Assembly (NCBI GenBank): GCA_035949255.1
Contig: DASZIL010000192.1
Location: 1 to 11,180, forward strand
Length of the DNA stretch: 11,180 bases
Origin: GAS188 sp035949255
GTDB lineage: Bacteria > Pseudomonadota > Alphaproteobacteria > Rhizobiales > Beijerinckiaceae
Direction of reading: 5' to 3'
In this document: piece after piece, positions 7,673 to 11,180 of the stretch
How the letters are laid out: every line of letters starts with the position of its first letter
Position numbering within the stretch: the stretch's first letter is position 1
Made by a program: the position numbers and the translations under genes
The notes under the pieces: model-generated
What the model was told of the DNA's origin: nothing
Databases searched by the model: none
What the model saw: the letters and a program-made list of their open reading frames with translations, nothing else

Positions 7673-8818
7673 AGCGCGCACGGGCGCGGCGGTTTCAGCG
7701 GCGGCAGGCTCATCGTTGCGCTCGCGCTCGAGCCATTCGGAGGCCGAAGCCCGCCCGGCATCGCGCAAACGGGCCAGGAAATCGCCATCGAGGTTGAAGG
7801 CGCTCATCTCGCGCAGATCGGGAACCTTGTCCTCTGCCGAGAGGCGATGCAGGTTGAGCTTTCGCAGCTTGCGCGACATCCGCCCTTCGCCACCTTGTTC
7901 CTTGGCCAATTCCATCATCGAGGAGAGGTTCTCGAGATCGTGGATGAGCGAGTTGTTGAAGGTCATCTGGTTCAAGCGCCGGATGATCTGCGGCGAGGTG
8001 CGCGGCAGCTCCTCGCCTTGCGTCGGGATGATCTGCACGACCAAGATATCGGAGGCGCGCGAGGCGGTGACGAGCGGCAGGATCGGCGGGTTCGCCGCAT
8101 AGCCGCCATCCCAATATTCCTCCCCGTCGATGGTCACCGCGTGCTGCAGGAGCGGCAGGCAGGCGGAGGCGAGAACCACGTCCCTCGTGATCTGATGCTC
8201 GCGAAAGATCCGAAGCCGCCCGTCGCTCACACGCGTCGTGCCGATCAGAAGCCGAAGCGGCGGGTCCTTGCGCAGCGCGTCGAAATCGACCTCGCCCAAA
8301 AGCGCGCGCAGCGGGTTGAAATCGAGCGGGTTGAATTGATAGGGCGACATGAGGCGCGTCGAAAGATCGAGCGCGAGCCCTGAAGGGTGCCGCACGCCCG
8401 CATGGCTCGGCGCCGCGCGCGAAGCCTGTTCCCAGAATTGAGCGAGCGCCTCACGGGCGCCTTCCCTTCCGCCGCGCGCGAGGCCGGAGCTCAAGATGAC
8501 GGCGTTGATCGCGCCCGCGCTCGCCCCGCTCACGGCGTCGAAGGCGACATCCTTCTCCTCCAGGAGCCGGTCGAGCACGCCCCAGGTGAAGGCGCCGAAA
8601 GAGCCGCCGCCTTGCAGGGCGAGCGACAGGCGAAGTCCCTTGCGCGCACGCTTGGCTGCGCCTGCCGTCGGGTTCTCGGCAGACACAGGCCGGGGTGACG
8701 CCGAAGGGGCTTCGCCGCCGGTGACCTGCCTCAGAACGGGAGAGATGAGCGCGCGAAGGGCGCTCTTGAGCTTTTGAGCATTGTGCATCGCAGCATCATA
8801 TAGGGTGCTCTGCTGCAT
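7658..8818 (-). CDS. Patatin-like phospholipase
   Basis: A 386-residue serine acyl hydrolase of the patatin family, expected to cleave acyl esters of phospholipids or other lipids with a Ser-Asp dyad. All three hallmarks are present (numbered from ATG 8818): the oxyanion-hole loop GGGSFG at 70-75, the nucleophile elbow GASAG at 98-102 with Ser100, and DGG at 237-239 with Asp237. An N-terminal extension of about 60 residues comes before the domain; residues about 14-32 (NAQKLKSALRALISPVLRQ) could form an amphipathic helix, perhaps for membrane contact. No secretory signal peptide is evident, so it is probably cytoplasmic or peripheral. The Glu/Ala-rich end looks disordered. ATG 8818 is preferred because TGAGG lies nine bases upstream; the TTG at 8833 overlaps that site and ATG 8788 lacks one. 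It is probably transcribed apart from the permeases. The natural lipid substrate is unknown. Confidence 0.92.
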   Translation of the reverse strand: MQQSTLYDAAMHNAQKLKSALRALISPVLRQVTGGEAPSASPRPVSAENPTAGAAKRARKGLRLSLALQGGGSFGAFTWGVLDRLLEEKDVAFDAVSGASAGAINAVILSSGLARGGREGAREALAQFWEQASRAAPSHAGVRHPSGLALDLSTRLMSPYQFNPLDFNPLRALLGEVDFDALRKDPPLRLLIGTTRVSDGRLRIFREHQITRDVVLASACLPLLQHAVTIDGEEYWDGGYAANPPILPLVTASRASDILVVQIIPTQGEELPRTSPQIIRRLNQMTFNNSLIHDLENLSSMMELAKEQGGEGRMSRKLRKLNLHRLSAEDKVPDLREMSAFNLDGDFLARLRDAGRASASEWLERERNDEPAAAETAAPVRALSSA

Positions 8819-8827
8819 CGCAAAATG

Positions 8828-8832
8828 CCTCA
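8828..8832 (-). promoter_or_regulatory. Ribosome binding site that decides the patatin start
   Basis: TGAGG on the minus strand, nine bases before ATG 8818. It overlaps the in-frame TTG at 8831-8833, which makes that TTG an unlikely start. Confidence 0.55.
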
Positions 8833-8952
8833 AGTGGGATTTTGTGAAAATTCTGCGTAAATTGGCCTCTCCGCCTCAGTTCGCGGGAATTCATGCTCGG
8901 AATCAGGGCAAATTCAGCTCAAAATCGCGGCATGGGAAGGCAGTGCCAAAGA

Positions 8953-8983
8953 AGGAAGGGGCGCGAAGCGCTGTCCCTTTCCT
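8953..8983 (-). terminator. Probable terminator hairpin after the permease operon
   Basis: Imperfect inverted repeat starting 3 bp past the DppC stop. GCGC at 8961-8964 pairs with 8968-8971 around GAA, and beyond a 3-nt bulge AGGAAGGG (8953-8960) pairs with 8975-8983 apart from one extra T. On the minus strand it is followed by TTCTTTGG, a short and interrupted T-rich stretch, so it is a moderate intrinsic terminator at best. It would separate the permease unit from the patatin gene. The rest of 8834-8952 shows no gene. Confidence 0.45.
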
Positions 8984-8986
8984 CCT

Positions 8987-9874
8987 CTAAGCTTCGTTCT
9001 TGAGCTTCGGATCGACCGCGTCGCGAAGCCCATCACCCAGGAGATTCAGGGCGAAGATCACGATGAGGATCGCGACGCCGGGCGCGATGGCGAGCCAGGC
9101 GGAATCGAGGATGTTCTCGAAGCCTTCCCGGATCATGCCGCCCCAGGTCGGCGTCGGCGGCTTGAGGCCAAGCCCGATGAAGGCAAGCGAAGCTTCGGTG
9201 CGGATCGCATTGGCGAGCCAGAGCGAGCCCATCACCAGGATCTCGGGAAAGATGTTCGGCAGGATATGAACGCTGAGGATGCGCGTGTCCGAAAAGCCGA
9301 GCGAGCGGCAGGCTTCGACGAAATCGCGCCCCTTCACCGCGATGGTCGGGGCGCGTGCGATGCGCGCGAAGGGCGGCACGGAGGTGAGCGCGATCGCCGC
9401 GATGATGTTCTCGATCGAGGGGCCGAGCATGGCGACGATGATCAGTCCGAGGATCAGGGACGGGAAGGCGAGCAGCATGTCCATGATCTGCATGGTGATC
9501 GTGTCGAAGCGTCCGCCGCGCCAGCCGGCGAGCATGCCGATCAAGGTGCCGGCCGCCATGGCGATGAGGGTGGAGACGATGCCGATCACGAGCGAGACGC
9601 GCGCGCCATAGAGTAGGCGCGAGAAGGTGTCGCGGCCGTAGTAGTCGGTGCCGAGGAGATGCTCGGCGCTCGGTGGCTTCAGCCGGTCGAGAACGTCCTG
9701 ATCGAGAGGGTCGTGCGGCGCAATGAGGGGCGCGAGGATCGCGGCGGCGACGACGATCAGGAAGATCGCGAGGCCGATCCACGACGCCTTGTTGGTGTTG
9801 AAGGCGCGCAGCGTCGCTCGCAGCGCGTTGGAGGCGGGCGCGGGCGGCGCCACGGGGGCGACGATGTCGCTCAT
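8987..9874 (-). CDS. Peptide-type ABC transporter permease, DppC-like
   Basis: Second inner-membrane channel subunit (295 residues) of a peptide/nickel-type importer. It shows the family order: a disordered Pro/Ala-rich N-terminus, a first membrane helix at about 31-51, the periplasmic segment with HLLGTDYYGRD at 71-81, then five further hydrophobic segments. The cytoplasmic EAA-type loop DFVEACRSLGFSD at about 184-196 contacts the ATPase, and LAFIGLGLKPPTPTWG is a typical conserved C-terminal block. The frame is open much further upstream, but that part is out of frame with, and antisense-like relative to, nothing sensible: it overlaps DppB in another frame. The true start is ATG 9874, whose ATGA overlaps the DppB stop by 4 bp and gives the family's usual length. 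Strict coupling to DppB implies a heterodimer. Its ATPase partner is probably the distant double ATPase at the left edge. Confidence 0.95.
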   Translation of the reverse strand: MSDIVAPVAPPAPASNALRATLRAFNTNKASWIGLAIFLIVVAAAILAPLIAPHDPLDQDVLDRLKPPSAEHLLGTDYYGRDTFSRLLYGARVSLVIGIVSTLIAMAAGTLIGMLAGWRGGRFDTITMQIMDMLLAFPSLILGLIIVAMLGPSIENIIAAIALTSVPPFARIARAPTIAVKGRDFVEACRSLGFSDTRILSVHILPNIFPEILVMGSLWLANAIRTEASLAFIGLGLKPPTPTWGGMIREGFENILDSAWLAIAPGVAILIVIFALNLLGDGLRDAVDPKLKNEA

Positions 9875-10809
9875 CCGAGCTTCACCCTGGGGTCGACGAA
9901 GCCATAGGCGATGTCGACGAGAAGGTTCACGACCACCACGGCGAGGGTGTAGATCACCATCATGCCTTGCAGCATGGTGTAGTCGCGCTGGTTCAAGGCG
10001 CCGACGATGAGCTTGCCCAGGCCGGGCCGGCTGAAGACGATCTCGGTGAGCACCGAATTGCCGATCAGGATCGAGAGGTAAAGCCCGACGACGGTAATGA
10101 TCGGGATGAGGGCGTTGCGCAAGGCGTGCCGCCAGACGACGGATCTCGCCGGCACGCCCTTGGCGCGCGCGGTGCGCACATAATCCTCGGACAGCACCTC
10201 GAGCATGGCGGAGCGCGTGACGCGGGTGATGTAGGCCGCGCTGATGAGCCCGAGATTGATCGCCGGCAAGGTGATCGACTGGGTCCACGCCGCGAGGCTT
10301 CCGGAGCGGGCCGAGATCACCGGGAACCAATGCACCTCGATGGCGAAGAGGAAGAGCAGGATGATCGCCGAGACGAAGGCCGGAAAGGAAAGGCCGAGAA
10401 GCGAGGCGATGCGCGCCGCGTAGTCGAAGAAGCGGTTGCGCCGCACCGCGGCCCAGACGCCTAGCGGCACGCCGAGGACCACGCCGATGATGAGCGACAC
10501 GACGGTGAGCTCGATCGTCCAGGGCAGGACATTCAGCACCTCGGCCATCACCGGGCGCCCGCTCACCATGGAGACGCCCCAATCGCCCTTGACCGCATTG
10601 CCGAGGAATTCCGCGTATTGCGTCACGATCGGCTTGTTGAGGCCAAGCCGCTCATGCATGGCCTCGATCGCCTCGCGGCTTGCCTGATCGCCGAGGATCA
10701 CCTGCGCCGGATCACCCGGCACGATGCGGACGATGACGAAGACGAGCGTCAGCACCGCGAACAAGGTCACGAAGGCAAAGCCGATGCGGCGAATGAGGAA
10801 GGCCGTCAT
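9871..10809 (-). CDS. Peptide-type ABC transporter permease, DppB-like
   Basis: First inner-membrane channel subunit, 312 residues, the normal length. The N-terminal helix (about 10-30) ends in the signature RIVPGDPAQ, followed by a large periplasmic loop with LGLNKPIVTQY at 55-65 and GDWGVS at 75-80. Five more hydrophobic segments follow. The EAA-type coupling loop DYVRTARAKGVP lies at about 209-220, and the protein ends in VDPRVKLG as is usual for DppB. ATG 10809 has GAGGGAG (10818-10824) eight bases upstream, a good ribosome site. The stop is coupled to DppC by ATGA. Only 40 bp separates it from the methyltransferase gene upstream, so co-transcription is possible. In most such operons a periplasmic solute-binding protein stands there instead. 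Substrate cannot be told from permease sequence. Confidence 0.95.
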   Translation of the reverse strand: MTAFLIRRIGFAFVTLFAVLTLVFVIVRIVPGDPAQVILGDQASREAIEAMHERLGLNKPIVTQYAEFLGNAVKGDWGVSMVSGRPVMAEVLNVLPWTIELTVVSLIIGVVLGVPLGVWAAVRRNRFFDYAARIASLLGLSFPAFVSAIILLFLFAIEVHWFPVISARSGSLAAWTQSITLPAINLGLISAAYITRVTRSAMLEVLSEDYVRTARAKGVPARSVVWRHALRNALIPIITVVGLYLSILIGNSVLTEIVFSRPGLGKLIVGALNQRDYTMLQGMMVIYTLAVVVVNLLVDIAYGFVDPRVKLG

Positions 10810-10849
10810 GGACGCGGCTCCCTCGGCTCATGGATTTGCGCGGGACTGA

Positions 10850-11180
10850 TCACGGCACGCGCCCCGCGCAAGCCCAGGCGGAGGCGATGAAGCTGCGCGG
10901 CCCGTCCGGCGCGCCACCCTCGAAGGCGGCGCGCACGCCTCGTTCGACCGTCGCCCTTTCCTTCGCTTCAAGTTTTTGAAAGAAGGCGCCGAGCGGGCCT
11001 TCGCCAGCCGTGATCGGCCCCCAATAATCGGCAAAGCCGGCATAATTCATGCGGATCGTGAGGGTCGTGTCGAGCACATCGGAAAATCCGCACTCGACGA
11101 AGGCGGCGCGCATCTCGCCCCTGCGCGCCAGAGGCCGTGAGCAGGCGCGCTTACGCCCTTCCTCTCCGCTCGGCACGAGG
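10850..11180 (-). CDS. Class I SAM-dependent methyltransferase, C-terminal end (5' part beyond the window)
   Basis: The last 109 residues of a larger gene; the frame is open to the right edge, so the start and the SAM-binding part are not visible. The segment GEMRAAFVECGFSDV, then TLTIRMNYAGFADYWGP, then EGPLGAFFQKLEAKERATVE, and the end FIASAWACAGRVP match the C-terminal pattern of small-molecule class I methyltransferases of the UbiE/Methyltransf_11 kind: an after-sheet helix, a strand, a DYW-type motif and a final Ala-Trp-Ala strand. Because the GxGxG SAM motif is outside the window, the call rests on this tail alone. The stop lies 40 bp ahead of dppB with no obvious terminator between, so the two may share a transcript. 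The substrate is unknown. Confidence 0.7.
   Translation of the reverse strand, partial: LVPSGEEGRKRACSRPLARRGEMRAAFVECGFSDVLDTTLTIRMNYAGFADYWGPITAGEGPLGAFFQKLEAKERATVERGVRAAFEGGAPDGPRSFIASAWACAGRVP

Noticed and set aside
7068..8102. Plus-strand open frame of 344 codons read as one gene
   Set aside because: Its second half is antisense to the patatin gene and its first part is non-coding in character; only the middle (about 7420-7600) looks like real protein and is treated as part of the frameshifted remnant.
5539..8818. Patatin plus coiled-coil protein as a two-gene defence or toxin system
   Set aside because: The genes are separated by more than 600 bp with a broken plus-strand gene between, and neither carries a sensor, nucleotidyltransferase or other recognised defence domain.
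8879..8896. TTCGCGGGAATTCATG resembling half of the 5447-5528 element
   Set aside because: No hairpin partner nearby and only a short match, so it could be chance.
9875..10582. Upstream extension of the DppC frame to 531 residues
   Set aside because: The extra part overlaps DppB in another frame and has Arg/His-rich shadow composition; the ATGA-coupled ATG 9874 gives the normal family length.

Overview
The window is a high-GC stretch with short, mostly one-directional gene spacing. Its protein families and small palindromic intergenic repeats fit an alphaproteobacterium, most likely one of the Hyphomicrobiales (Rhizobiales). That placement rests on the look of the proteins, especially the crescentin-like coiled-coil protein and the peptide-type ABC transporter; no rRNA or other marker gene is present to confirm it. 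All intact genes lie on the minus strand, so transcription runs from high to low coordinates. The only plus-strand gene candidate is broken.

Layout in transcription order: the end of a class I SAM-dependent methyltransferase (10850 to the right edge); two inner-membrane permeases of a peptide/nickel-type ABC importer, DppB-like (9871-10809) and DppC-like (8987-9874), coupled by an ATGA overlap; a probable terminator hairpin; a patatin-like phospholipase (7658-8818); a frameshifted plus-strand remnant of a small secreted protein (7291-7672), convergent with the patatin gene; a long crescentin-like coiled-coil protein (5539-7035); an 80-bp REP/BIME-like palindromic element; a 1045-residue glycine-rich type V autotransporter (2179-5316); a 380-bp intergenic region with two inverted 62-bp mosaic repeats; and a fused double-ATPase subunit of a peptide-type ABC transporter (1794 to the left edge, incomplete).

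The permeases and the double ATPase are the parts that normally make one peptide importer, but here about 7.2 kb of unrelated genes separates them, and no substrate-binding protein lies in the window. Three of the intervening genes have plausible envelope or cell-shape roles (surface autotransporter, cytoskeletal coiled coil, phospholipase), but nothing shows that they act together.

I did not find a convincing new multi-gene system. The points most worth checking are the double-frameshift secreted gene, the paired 62-bp repeats that keep their ends while swapping the inner hairpin, the 245-residue glycine tract of the autotransporter, and the split transporter.
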